Positions 1-8,400 of a stretch of 32,148 nt of DNA are shown piece after piece. The stretch is from Actinomycetaceae bacterium. Lineage in GTDB: Bacteria; Actinomycetota; Actinomycetes; Actinomycetales; Actinomycetaceae. How positions within the stretch are numbered: the first letter of the stretch is position 1; every line of letters starts with the position of its first letter. Where the stretch lies: NCBI GenBank assembly GCA_030532245.1, contig JAUNLN010000015.1, positions 1 through 32,148 of the forward strand, in the 5' to 3' direction. The position numbers and the translations under genes are program-made. A model generated the notes under the pieces. It saw nothing but the letters and a program-made list of their open reading frames with translations, was not told the origin of the DNA and searched no databases.

Positions 1-241
1 AGAATGCAGCCTTGAATGCGAGGCCACGACGGAGGAACGGGTGACGACCCTTGTTCTCTTCCCACGCCTTCGTGTACTCGATCGGGAAGGTGCAGTCAAG
101 CATCAGCTTCGCGTCGTAGTAGTCCTGGACAAGCTTCTCAGCACGGGCGCTTGCGCGGCCCTTAATTTCGCGGTCGCCAACCTCTTCAGGCTGCTCACCG
201 TAGGTAAACATAAGTTCTGAACGTTCTGTCTTCGTTGACAT
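1..241 (-). CDS. Glycyl radical enzyme, arylacetate decarboxylase-like (N-terminal part)
   Basis: Only the first 80 residues are in the window; the gene runs off the left edge. The ATG is the complement of 239-241, with an AAGGAG ribosome site at 247-252. Residues about 30-80 (a run beginning ASARAEKLVQDYY, then FPIEYTKAWEENKGRHP and LRRGLAFKAAF) follow the N-terminal pattern of PFL-like glycyl radical enzymes. From memory they align best with 4-hydroxyphenylacetate decarboxylase HpdB (KASKRAEDLL, FPYWYNREYRKSDGDIP, RRAKALKAAF). Such enzymes are oxygen-sensitive, need a radical-SAM activase, and decarboxylate arylacetates to cresol, skatole or toluene. The active-site Cys and Gly lie outside the window, so the substrate is inferred. 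A different glycyl radical lyase is possible. Confidence 0.6.
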   Translation of the reverse strand, partial: MSTKTERSELMFTYGEQPEEVGDREIKGRASARAEKLVQDYYDAKLMLDCTFPIEYTKAWEENKGRHPFLRRGLAFKAAF

Positions 242-610
242 CTTCACTCCTTGAATGGTGCTCAGTTCGGTTACACCCAGGGGCTCTCACAAATGTGATC
301 AGGCCCTAGCTTTGAGCGTGCTTTTAACCTATGTTGTGTGATACCTAACATCATTAGTCGCAACGAACAAGTCTTTTTTCTTTAAATTGTTGCAATCGCA
401 CAAAGGGGTTCGGGGGCGCAACTCGAGCAGCCAAAAGAGACGGCTTTCACATCAAATCGATACCAAACGCCCGCTTGTTGAGATGAATTATTTCAAAACG
501 CACAGGTGTTCGACACGCATTATAGTGAGCATAGAAATGCCGATGATCCGTGTTATCCTGCGTTCCCGCTTGGGTTTGTCGGATTGCAATACTCGAGTTA
601 GGAGGTTCCC
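242..610. other. Divergent intergenic region between the glycyl radical enzyme and pirin genes
   Basis: This 369-bp stretch separates two divergent genes and must hold both promoters. No reading frame in it looks real. It is locally AT-rich around 310-400. A perfect 12-bp palindrome, TCACAAATGTGA, lies at 287-298, about 46 bp upstream of the glycyl radical enzyme start. It resembles a CRP/FNR-family dyad, but the identity of any regulator is unknown. No convincing consensus -35/-10 pair was found on either strand. Confidence 0.5.
287..298. promoter_or_regulatory. 12-bp palindrome, possible operator
   Basis: The sequence TCACAAATGTGA is a perfect inverted repeat (TCACA/TGTGA with a 2-bp centre). 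It sits upstream of the glycyl radical enzyme start and well away from the pirin start. Its position would suit an anaerobic or catabolite regulator of the CRP/FNR superfamily. The spacing is shorter than the classical 6-bp CRP or 4-bp FNR centre, so this is only a candidate. Confidence 0.25.
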
Positions 611-1636
611 ATGTCTGACCTTTCTGTAGATCCCACAGAGCATGAGTTGACCCCGCAACCGCCTCACGGTATGGGCGGAGCCAAGGTTGAGATCATTACT
701 TCCCGCGACGTGCCGCTCGGTGGCCTTCGCTCTATGAAGGTGAAGCGCACGCTTCCGCAGCGCCAGCGCTCGATGATTGGCGCCTGGTGTTTCTGCGACC
801 ACTACGGGCCTGACGACGTGTCGGTAACGGGCGGTATGGATGTGGCTCCCCACCCGCACACTGGTTTGCAGACGGTTTCGTGGCTGTTCCAGGGCAAGAT
901 CATGCACCACGACGCGGCTGGAACTCACGCGGTTGTGCGCCCGGGTGAGGCGAACTTTATGACCGCGGGTTCGGGCATTTCCCACTCGGAGACGTCCACG
1001 CAAGACACGAAGGTTCTGCACGGCGTTCAGCTTTGGGTTGCCCTCCCGGACGAGGATCGCAACATGCTTCGTCGCTTTGACCATTTTGCTCCGGAGCTCA
1101 CGAAGTTCGATGAGGGCGAGGCCCTCGTTTTCGTTGGCAGCCTGCTTGGCGAAACCTCCCCTGTCTCGACGTTCACCCCGCTGGTTGGCGCGGAAATCCG
1201 CCTAAATCCAGGTGCCGAGTTCACGTTTGAGGTGGACCCGGAGTTTGAGCATGGCCTCCTCCTCGACGCTGGTTCAATCGAGCTTGAGGGCGTGCCCGTT
1301 GCTCGCGCAGAGCTTGCCTACACGGGTATTGGCGAGAAGACTTTGACGATTAAGAATACGGGCGACGACATGGCTCGCATGCTGTTCTTTGGTGGCGAGC
1401 CGTTTAAGGAGCGGATCGTCATGTGGTGGAACTTCATTGGCCGCACCCACGAGGAGGTCGCTAAGGCTCGCGAGGAGTGGCAGGCGCGCAGCGAGCGTTT
1501 CGGCTACGTCGAGGGCTACATTGGCCATGATCCGAAGGGCATGGAATGGATTCCAGCACCGAAGCTTCCAAACGCGAAAATCACGGCTCGTAAGAACCCC
1601 GGCCCCGTTGCAAGGCCGGAAATGCGCATCGGTTGA
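611..1636 (+). CDS. Pirin family protein
   Basis: The 341-residue protein is a two-domain cupin of the pirin family, soluble and cytoplasmic. The metal site of pirins is visible: H81 and H83 in the motif PHPHTGLQT, then H125 and E127 in SGISHSE, matching the His, His, His, Glu spacing of human pirin (56, 58, 101, 103). Some bacterial pirins have quercetinase activity and others bind metabolic enzymes; nothing here settles the role. It has about 45 extra N-terminal residues before the conserved PLGG-motif region. The ATG has an AGGAGG site at 600-605, five bases upstream. It appears monocistronic and is followed by hairpins. Its codons favour G and T at third positions, unlike several neighbours. 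Confidence 0.93.
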   Translation: MSDLSVDPTEHELTPQPPHGMGGAKVEIITSRDVPLGGLRSMKVKRTLPQRQRSMIGAWCFCDHYGPDDVSVTGGMDVAPHPHTGLQTVSWLFQGKIMHHDAAGTHAVVRPGEANFMTAGSGISHSETSTQDTKVLHGVQLWVALPDEDRNMLRRFDHFAPELTKFDEGEALVFVGSLLGETSPVSTFTPLVGAEIRLNPGAEFTFEVDPEFEHGLLLDAGSIELEGVPVARAELAYTGIGEKTLTIKNTGDDMARMLFFGGEPFKERIVMWWNFIGRTHEEVAKAREEWQARSERFGYVEGYIGHDPKGMEWIPAPKLPNAKITARKNPGPVARPEMRIG

Positions 1637-1649
1637 TTTGTAGTCAGCG

Positions 1650-1670
1650 CCCAAAACCTTGAGTTTTGGG
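1650..1670 (+). terminator. Weak hairpin after pirin
   Basis: An 8-bp perfect stem, CCCAAAAC / GTTTTGGG, with a 5-base loop begins 13 bases after the pirin stop codon. There is no T-tract on the plus strand, so alone it would be a weak terminator. A stronger one follows at 1714-1768. Confidence 0.4.
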
Positions 1671-1713
1671 TGATTTGACGAGATCTGCCTCACGCGACGA
1701 AACTGTTAAATCA

Positions 1714-1768
1714 CACAAGCGCCCTCCCGGATCAGCTCCCCAGCCGGCTTTGGGAGGGCGTTTTTGTG
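1714..1768 (+). terminator. Rho-independent terminator after pirin
   Basis: The stem CGCCCTCCC (1720-1728) pairs with GGGAGGGCG (1752-1760) and is followed at once by TTTTT and more T-rich sequence. The outer bases CACAA and TTGTG can extend the pairing. It closes the pirin transcript upstream of the SRP RNA promoter. Confidence 0.75.
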
Positions 1769-1849
1769 TCTTTTGACGACGAATCTCGGCGGGCAACTGA
1801 GCCCGTTCTGCCCCGTCGCGCTGGGAGCTTTGGGAAAGGCCGCTATTCT

Positions 1850-1877
1850 TTGCATTCACCGCGGCGTTCGGTAAACT
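1850..1877 (+). promoter_or_regulatory. Promoter of the SRP RNA gene
   Basis: TTGCAT (1850-1855) and TAAACT (1872-1877) are separated by 16 bp. This would start transcription near 1883-1884, exactly where the 5' strand of the SRP RNA terminal helix begins. The agreement between promoter position and RNA fold is the main support. Confidence 0.6.
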
Positions 1878-1882
1878 AACGG

Positions 1883-1975
1883 GTGATCCCTCGTGTGACG
1901 GCATCACCCGAACCTCCCCAGGGCCGGAAGGCAGCAAGGATACGGTCGCTCTGTCGGGTACGCGGGGGATCCTTT
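1883..1975 (+). ncRNA. ffs: Signal recognition particle RNA (small bacterial type, 4.5S)
   Basis: The apical domain motif is unmistakable: ACCTCCCCAGGGCCGGAAGG followed by CAGCAAGG, with a GGAA tetraloop and the asymmetric and symmetric loops that bind the M domain of Ffh. Supporting helices are ACCCGA (1906-1911) with TCGGGT (1954-1959), and the closing helix GATCCC (1885-1890) with GGGATC (1966-1971). The RNA is about 93 nucleotides, lacks an Alu domain, and ends in a short T run (1973-1976). It works with Ffh and FtsY to deliver nascent membrane and secreted proteins to the translocon. The exact ends are estimated from the promoter and the terminal helix. Confidence 0.92.
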
Positions 1976-2010
1976 TATGCCCAAAACCCTTGCTCCCGAT
2001 TAATTGAGGC

Positions 2011-3231
2011 TCACACCGGGTCGCGGGAAACCGGGCACGACATGCACCTCGGGCCACCACGGCCCCTCCCAAGCTCGCCGCCAGGAACCGTCAAAACCTC
2101 CACACCCTGCGAATCCAAAAACTCGTTCGCCGCCTCATTCCTGTCATACGCCACCACAACACCCGGGCGAACCGCCAACAAATTACACGAATCATTCCAC
2201 TGGCCACGCTCCGCGTTCGGGCCCGTCTCCGGCGTCGAAATAAACCTCAAACCCGGCACGCCAAGCGCCTCAGAAAACACCTCACGCATACGATCCGCAG
2301 GCTCCGCCCGCACACTCAACCCGCCGCGAGTGCCCCTCTTAATCACCACCGTATCGACCTGGCCAAGCCCCTGATAAACCATGAAAGTGTCGGGAGAAAC
2401 CATCGTCATCACAGTGTCCAAATGCATTTGCGCGCGCTCACGCTCCAACATCACGCCAACAACCGTGTGCACGGCCGGATCCTTGAACACGGACTGCGCG
2501 AGCTTCTCCATACCCGCCGGCGTTGTACGCTCCGACAGCCCCACAATCAGCACGCCACCGCCGGGCACGAGGATGTCGCCTCCCTCAACGGTCGCGTAAA
2601 CCTCATTATTCGGGCGCAGCCAATACTCGAAATCCTCGCGCGCAAACCGCGGATGCCAACCGTAAACGGCCGCGTAAATCGTTGTCTCCCTCTGCCTCGC
2701 CCACATCTGCATCGAATTCACCGAGACTCCCCCGTAAATCCACGCCGACGGGTCGCGCGTGAAATACAGGTTCGGCAGGCACGGAGCCACGAGGTCGTCG
2801 GGCGCGAACCTGTGGAAATACGTGGAAGGCACGGCTCCAAGGCGCGCCTCCAGCTCACTCTTCGTCAATCCATCTATGAGGAGGTCTGCAAGCCCCTCCG
2901 CCTCAAGCCCGATCGCATACTCGCGCATGGCGCTCGCCGCCGTGACGCCGAAAAACTCGTCCGAAAACGCCGCGTCGATCACGAACTCGCGAGCCTCAAC
3001 GTTTTGTAGCGACTGTTTCAACAGGTCATTCAGGTAGAGGGTCTCCACACCCTCAGCCCGGAGAGTTTGCGCAAACACGTTATGGTCGCGCCTCGCCTGC
3101 GACAGCCACAGAACGTCGTCAAAAAGCATCTGCTCAATGTTGGATGGCGTCAGCCGGTCCATCTCCCTACCCGGGCGGTACACGATCACCTCGCGCAACC
3201 GGCCAACCTCTGAAAACACACCCAACGACAT
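2011..3231 (-). CDS. arcA: Arginine deiminase
   Basis: The 406-residue enzyme hydrolyses arginine to citrulline and ammonia, the first step of the arginine deiminase pathway used for ATP and acid resistance. The family pattern is clear: the N-terminal [18 protein letters not shown], the Asp-containing FTRDP segment, the catalytic His in [14 protein letters not shown], and the C-terminal GGPRCMSCP with the catalytic Cys at about 396. Length is normal, so the gene looks intact. The ATG has a GAGGAG site 7 bases upstream. Ornithine carbamoyltransferase, carbamate kinase and the antiporter are not adjacent; the upstream gene on the same strand is an unrelated flavoprotein ended by a hairpin. The 3' end converges on the SRP RNA gene with only about 35 bp between them. 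Confidence 0.95.
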   Translation of the reverse strand: MSLGVFSEVGRLREVIVYRPGREMDRLTPSNIEQMLFDDVLWLSQARRDHNVFAQTLRAEGVETLYLNDLLKQSLQNVEAREFVIDAAFSDEFFGVTAASAMREYAIGLEAEGLADLLIDGLTKSELEARLGAVPSTYFHRFAPDDLVAPCLPNLYFTRDPSAWIYGGVSVNSMQMWARQRETTIYAAVYGWHPRFAREDFEYWLRPNNEVYATVEGGDILVPGGGVLIVGLSERTTPAGMEKLAQSVFKDPAVHTVVGVMLERERAQMHLDTVMTMVSPDTFMVYQGLGQVDTVVIKRGTRGGLSVRAEPADRMREVFSEALGVPGLRFISTPETGPNAERGQWNDSCNLLAVRPGVVVAYDRNEAANEFLDSQGVEVLTVPGGELGRGRGGPRCMSCPVSRDPV

Positions 3232-3292
3232 AACAGCTCCTCTACCTTCCTTCCATACTCACGCAAATGAGGCGTTTTTGGGTGCGTATAGG

Positions 3293-3322
3293 AAAAGGGC
3301 CGGGAAGCAGCGCGTGCTCCCC
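3293..3322 (-). terminator. Probable terminator after the acyl-CoA dehydrogenase-like gene
   Basis: On the minus strand GGGGAGCA (3322-3315) pairs with TGCTTCCC (3309-3302), one G-U included, with a 5-base loop. It is followed by GGCCCTTTTCC. It separates the upstream flavoprotein gene from arcA, so arcA probably has its own promoter. Confidence 0.5.
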
Positions 3323-3348
3323 GACCCCAGACCGTTTAAATGCGTGGA

Positions 3349-4494
3349 CTACTTCGACTTCGGGCCGAGTAGCATCGCGGCCCAACCCGAGTAGGTGGAC
3401 TCAGCGTCGGACGGCTGGAACAGGCCAGCAAGAACGTCGCGGTACAGGCGCGAAAGCTCCTTCGAGTTGTAGTAGGAGGAGCCACCGCTTGCGCGAACCG
3501 CCTGCTGAACCGAGAACAAGGCCGCCTCCGCAGACCTGTGCTTGACTGCCGAAAGCTGCGGGAGCCACTTGAAGCCGCGATCCTCGAGCGCCTCAAACGC
3601 GTTCGAAATGTGCTCGATGTGCGGGTGGATGCCGTCCATCTCCACGGCCGCGGTGGCGATGATGCGGCGAATGTCCGGGTCGTCGGAATACGGGGCGTCG
3701 TTCATTACGGAGCGGCGCTTCTTCACCGTCTCAACAGCGATCTCAACCGCGCGGTCGCCAATACCGGCGTAGGTTGCGGCGAGGAGGATCTCGAAGTTGC
3801 CGTAAATGCCGAGGAATACGGGGCTTAGCGAGGGGCCCGGATCCTGCCTTGCGAGTACGGCGTCCTCATCTGCGTGAGCGCCTTCGAGGAGGGTCGAGTT
3901 CGACTGGGTGGCCTTCATGCCGAGCGTGTCCCAGTCGTCCGCAATGGAGAAGCCTCCATTTTCGCGGTCGAGGATCGCGAAAACTGACTTCGGGGCGTCT
4001 TCGGAAGCGGAGTCTTCGCCGAAGGTCATGAGTTTCGTCCATGCGGGTGCAAGGGAGGTGAATACTTTCTGGCCGTAGAACGAGTAGCCGCCCTTACCGT
4101 CGGGGCGAGCTTCGGTTAGCGAGCCGAGAAGCACCTTGTCGTTGCGCGGCTCGGAAATGCCGAAACCGTAGAGTTCGCCGGCTGCTGCGCCGCGGAGGAT
4201 CTGCTCGCCGCGCATGTCGCCGCGAGCGACCATGTGGCGGCCGAGGCCGACGATGATCTGGTGCATGTTGATGCCGAGCGCGGTGCCGGGAGCGGCCTTC
4301 GCGAGGCGCGTTTGTTCCTTCGCGATTTCAGCGAGGGTGAGACCCTCACCTCCGTACTCCTTGGGTACGAATGCGCGGTAGTAGCCCGCCTCTTTTAGTT
4401 CCTCGTAGTCTTCGTACGGGAACGTGTTTTCCTCATCGTATTTGGCGGCACGCGAGTGAATGCGTTCTAGTAGATCGTCTTTTAGGAATGCCAT
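3349..4494 (-). CDS. Acyl-CoA dehydrogenase family flavoprotein
   Basis: This 381-residue protein has the acyl-CoA dehydrogenase fold: helical N-domain with FVPKEYGGEGLTLAEIA, a middle beta domain with GFGISEPRND and a TLGMKATQSNS-type segment, and a C-terminal helical domain with ASGGSSYYN and YRDVLAGLFQP. It should bind FAD or FMN. The C-terminal signature also suits the DszC/SfnC-like flavin monooxygenase branch, so a dehydrogenase or a monooxygenase of unknown substrate are both open. The start at 4494 (MAFLKDD) is chosen because AAGGAG lies 7 bases upstream; an upstream in-frame extension of 21 residues is hydrophobic and lacks a site. No electron-transfer flavoprotein or beta-oxidation genes are nearby. 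Confidence 0.85.
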   Translation of the reverse strand: MAFLKDDLLERIHSRAAKYDEENTFPYEDYEELKEAGYYRAFVPKEYGGEGLTLAEIAKEQTRLAKAAPGTALGINMHQIIVGLGRHMVARGDMRGEQILRGAAAGELYGFGISEPRNDKVLLGSLTEARPDGKGGYSFYGQKVFTSLAPAWTKLMTFGEDSASEDAPKSVFAILDRENGGFSIADDWDTLGMKATQSNSTLLEGAHADEDAVLARQDPGPSLSPVFLGIYGNFEILLAATYAGIGDRAVEIAVETVKKRRSVMNDAPYSDDPDIRRIIATAAVEMDGIHPHIEHISNAFEALEDRGFKWLPQLSAVKHRSAEAALFSVQQAVRASGGSSYYNSKELSRLYRDVLAGLFQPSDAESTYSGWAAMLLGPKSK

Positions 4495-4638
4495 GTGAAA
4501 ACTCCTTAACCACAAAATCCATAAGCTGAAAATCGCACCGAATTCAGAAAAGCACACGGAGGAGCGTTTCGCACGTTTTATGTGGCTTTACGCCCGCGTT
4601 TCTCCATTTTGCTTGCGGCATAGTCTAGAGTTAGCAGA

Positions 4639-5379
4639 GTGAACGACACCCCGCCGCCGCCTCCTGAACAGCCGCAAGTTAGCCCGCGAATTCAGTTTCG
4701 TGAGGCTCGGCAACGACGCCAGAATTTTGTTTTTTCTGTGATCGCCTCCCTCATGGTGGCGTTGTCGTTGCTGTCGATTTTGGTGTTTTTTCAGATCCTT
4801 CCGGTGCCGTTCTTGAATGATTTTTCGAGGCCTGAGGACGTTGTTGAGGCCGACGGTGTTCCTTGTTTTCCCGAGGGTTCCACGCCTTCTGACCCGTCTA
4901 CGATTCATGCGACCGTGTTGAATGCGACGGGCCGGCCGGGGCTTGCCGGGTCGATTGCTTCGGCGCTTGAGGCGCAGGGTGTGGTGATTGATTCGACGGG
5001 TAACTATCAGGGCCAGTATTACGGTTCGGTGAAGCTCACGGCTGGCCGCTCGCAGGTGGTGAATGCGTACACGCTCGCGCGCGTGTTCCAGGATTCGACG
5101 GTGCGTTACGCTCTTAGCGATGCGAACTCGGTGACCATTATTATTGGTGAGCGTTTCTCCGATTTGCCGAGTAATGAGGACGTCGCTCACCTGCTCTCTA
5201 GCGAGACTCCGCTTAAGCAAGCTGAGAACTGTAAGGTGCTTCCACCTATCGACGAGGAGGAGGCTCCCGCTGAAGATACCGAAGGCGGCACCGAAGAGGG
5301 TGCTGAGGATGGGACGTCCGAGGAGGGCACCGGCGAGGGTGCCGAGGAGGGAGCCCCGGAGGAGACCGAGGCACAGTAG
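4639..5379 (+). CDS. Membrane-anchored LytR_C-domain protein
   Basis: The 246-residue protein has a short proline-rich cytoplasmic N-terminus, one transmembrane segment at about 29-52, and an extracytoplasmic domain at about 88-180. That domain carries the LytR_C (PF13399) pattern TVLNATGRPGLAGSIASALE. A strongly acidic Glu/Gly/Thr tail runs from about residue 205 to the end. LytR_C domains occur at the C-termini of LCP cell-wall ligases or alone, as here; the function is unknown but is probably in the envelope. The start is GTG with only a poor ribosome site. A -10-like TAGTCT at 4621-4626 suggests a very short leader. The gene is followed by a strong terminator. Confidence 0.8.
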   Translation: MNDTPPPPPEQPQVSPRIQFREARQRRQNFVFSVIASLMVALSLLSILVFFQILPVPFLNDFSRPEDVVEADGVPCFPEGSTPSDPSTIHATVLNATGRPGLAGSIASALEAQGVVIDSTGNYQGQYYGSVKLTAGRSQVVNAYTLARVFQDSTVRYALSDANSVTIIIGERFSDLPSNEDVAHLLSSETPLKQAENCKVLPPIDEEEAPAEDTEGGTEEGAEDGTSEEGTGEGAEEGAPEETEAQ

Positions 5380-5405
5380 CCGAGGTACGTTCTGTTTTTG
5401 ATAGA

Positions 5406-5452
5406 GGTGTGCCGCCAGCTTGGGAATCCAGCTGGCGGCACACCTTATTTAT
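5406..5452 (+). terminator. Strong rho-independent terminator
   Basis: A perfect 15-bp stem, GGTGTGCCGCCAGCT / AGCTGGCGGCACACC (5406-5420 and 5430-5444), with a 9-base loop is followed by TTATTTAT. It lies between the convergent LytR_C and tip-pilin genes. On the minus strand the hairpin also exists but lacks a clean T run. Confidence 0.88.
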
Positions 5453-5495
5453 AGAGCGCGTTGGCGCCCGCTACGCCTCTACAGGTCAGCTTTGG

Positions 5496-8400
5496 CTAAG
5501 CCTGCAGAGACGACTGTCTCCTCGCGAGTGCGAGTGCGGCTAGAGCGAGCACTCCTCCTGCAATCGCAACGGGGGCAACACCCGAATCGCCGGTGACGGG
5601 CAGCTCACCTGAGTGAACGTCGTTCACCTGAAGTGTTGCCGGCTTCCCCTTCTCCTGCGGATTCGTGATCGCCAAAGTAAGAGAGTCATTCGTTTTGACG
5701 AAGATCTTCCCGTCCTTTTCGGACACCTCAAAGCGCACGGGCTTTGCCAGGAGGCTCAGGCCCTTTGGCGCTTTCGTTTCGACCAGGTAGTAGACGCCCG
5801 CGTTCACCTCGAACGACTCGGAGGTTGTAATGTCGCGGATCTTCCTCTCCTCATCGATCGCGGCGCCATCGGCGTTCGCGCCAAACAGCGCAAACTCAGC
5901 ACCACCGAGGTTTTCAAGCACGGTCGCTTCGTCAGAGGAGGGGTCGTAGGCGGCCTTCGTGATCTGCACTTCGCCGCTCGGCTTTGGAGGAACCGTACAT
6001 ACCTTGTTCTCCGAGTCATCAAAAGGCCCGTCCATGGTAGCGGTGTTGCACAGCTGCTCGACGTTCGCCCTCCAGTCGTAGTCCTGTTCGGGCCAGAAGT
6101 AGAGCGTAACCGTGTAGGCGTGCGACTCTCCTGCCGCTAGGTTCTTCTCCGCCTCAGTGCCGACGGCGAACGTGGAGGTGTTTCCAGCCGCCACGTCCTC
6201 CTCATCGCCCAAATGCCAGTAGGAGTTGAGAGCCATCCTCACGGGTAGCCCGTTCTCCTCCTTGCCTTTGGACATGTAGCTGAACGCGTCTTGCACCTGC
6301 GTGTAGCTTGCGGGCACAGTGCCCGGGTTCGACACCTCAATCGTGTAGGTGGACTTGTACCAGCCCACGCCGTTACCAATAGTGAGGTCGTTGATGCGCG
6401 GATCGTCCGGCTGGACCTCCTCAATATTGCCGCCCGTCTTTGTCACCTTGAGGTACGGGAGGGGAACACAGGTTTCGTCGGCCTCCCCTGCCTTGGTCGG
6501 GTCGTCGGAGACGAGGAACGTCTCGTCGTCGCCGGTACCAAATCCAACGTTTGCGGTGTTGCAAACCTCTCCGCCGAGGGTCTTGCCCTTGGCACGCACT
6601 CTAACCACTGCGGCCTCGCCCGGCAGAATAATGTCGGTCGACGCGCCCGGAGAGCGAAGTGACAACCCGTTCTGGAGCGGGCTAACGCCGTCAATGTCCT
6701 CAACTGCGACGTCGTTCAGAGTAACTGAATCGGCGACATAGTCTTGTAGCGCGTCAGTGAGGGTTACGTGAGGGGCGGCAAGGTTGCCCGAGTTGCGTAC
6801 GGTGATGGTGAACTCGACCTCTCCATTGTTGCTCGGCTTTGCACCCGTCTTTTCGACCGACAGGACTGACTTCGGGAACGCACACGAGCTGAGGTCCTGA
6901 GAGCCCTTCATCGCCTCGCTATCAAACTGGTGGGTGGCTTCGCCCGAAACGGGGTTGATGGTGTACACGTGAGCGTTCTTAAGATTATCCGCATCACCAT
7001 CGGACGGGTCGAAGCCCGCATAAAGCTCCCCATTTGGCCCAAATGCGAGCCCGTAAAACCCTCGGATAGCGTCGCTCGAGCCGTCGAAAGTTACCTGGTT
7101 GATGTAGTGTGCCTTCGTGCCTGCGATCATCGAGGATTCATCAACCGGAACAGCCTGCCCCTCGCTGAGAATCTGATTTAGAGAAAGAGAGAAGAGGTAG
7201 GTTCCAGCAGTACGGCCTCCAGAGATAATCTGACCATTGTGGTCAATCATTGTTGCCTCCCTTTGCGAGGCTACAATCCACATCGTGTTGTTACCATCGA
7301 TGGCGATATCTCCGAGCTCCATCTGCTTAAAATCCGTGTACCCAAGCGCGCTAAAGCTCGAGTCGGTCAAAACCTTTCCGTAGAGCTGCCAATCCCCCTT
7401 AGCGTGGCCCTCCTCATTTAATTCCATGGAGAAGAGGAAGCCCCTCTGGTTTAGCGACCACAGTTTGCCGTCGCGATCAAACCCAAGACGATTGGTGAAG
7501 GTTGCGCCGATGTTCTCCCGGTAACCGGTTCCATCTACGGCAAGAGAATGAGGCCCCGTGATCCTCTCAATAGAACCCGGCGTATCCTTCCTGACCCGGT
7601 GAATTCCAATGGGACCGAGAGTACCTTCCTTATCCTTCACGCTAGCGGCAAAGTAGACGTACTCCGGAAACTGGGATGACGTAGCCGAGGCCGTGGTCAT
7701 GAGCGACCTGCTCTTGTTGTTGATTTCTACATTCGGGATTTGCTTAGAATACTCAGGCTTACCGGCTCCTGGGATGAAGGAGCCCAAGTTACCAATACCG
7801 GTTGTCTCATTCTGGGTCGAGAAGTCGATGACATCGCACCTAGAAATGCCGTAATCAGCACCCTTGAAGTTGGTATCAACGAGCACGCCAACACGGGTCG
7901 CGGCACCAGCCCAAGACACCACGTTGTTTTCGTTCTTAAACGAAGCGTCAACGATTCCAACCGTTTCGCTCATAACGTGAGCCTCACACGTCCAGGTTGC
8001 ACTCTGCCCAGCCGGAATAAACTGGCCGATGCCGTCTTCGGACAATCCGCTACCCTCTTCAGCCTCGATTGGCTTCAACGGCCAGCAGTGGTCGTCCTTC
8101 ATCGAACCGTAGTAGAGCTTGCCCTCACCCGTGTTAGTCACCGTGTAGGTGTAGGTAACCATCTCACCGGAGGGTCGAACATAGTCGTGGCTAGCAACTT
8201 TCGTAATCTCCCACGAGGGGCCATCCGCGTACGCAGTCGCCACATCCGAAGCCTTACCCGGAATGAGTACCGTGTAATCGCCCTTGTCCGCCCATGTATT
8301 TTGACGCTCGACTTCGACGTTCTTCTGGAAAGCAACCGGCCCGAAGGCATCCTTCTTAAAGTTGCCATACCAAAAACTGCCAGATTTCACCACAAGATTC

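Noticed and set aside
1-241. Pyruvate formate-lyase (pflB)
   Set aside because: The N-terminal pattern fits the PFL-like decarboxylase group better than canonical PflB, though the decisive part of the gene is outside the window.
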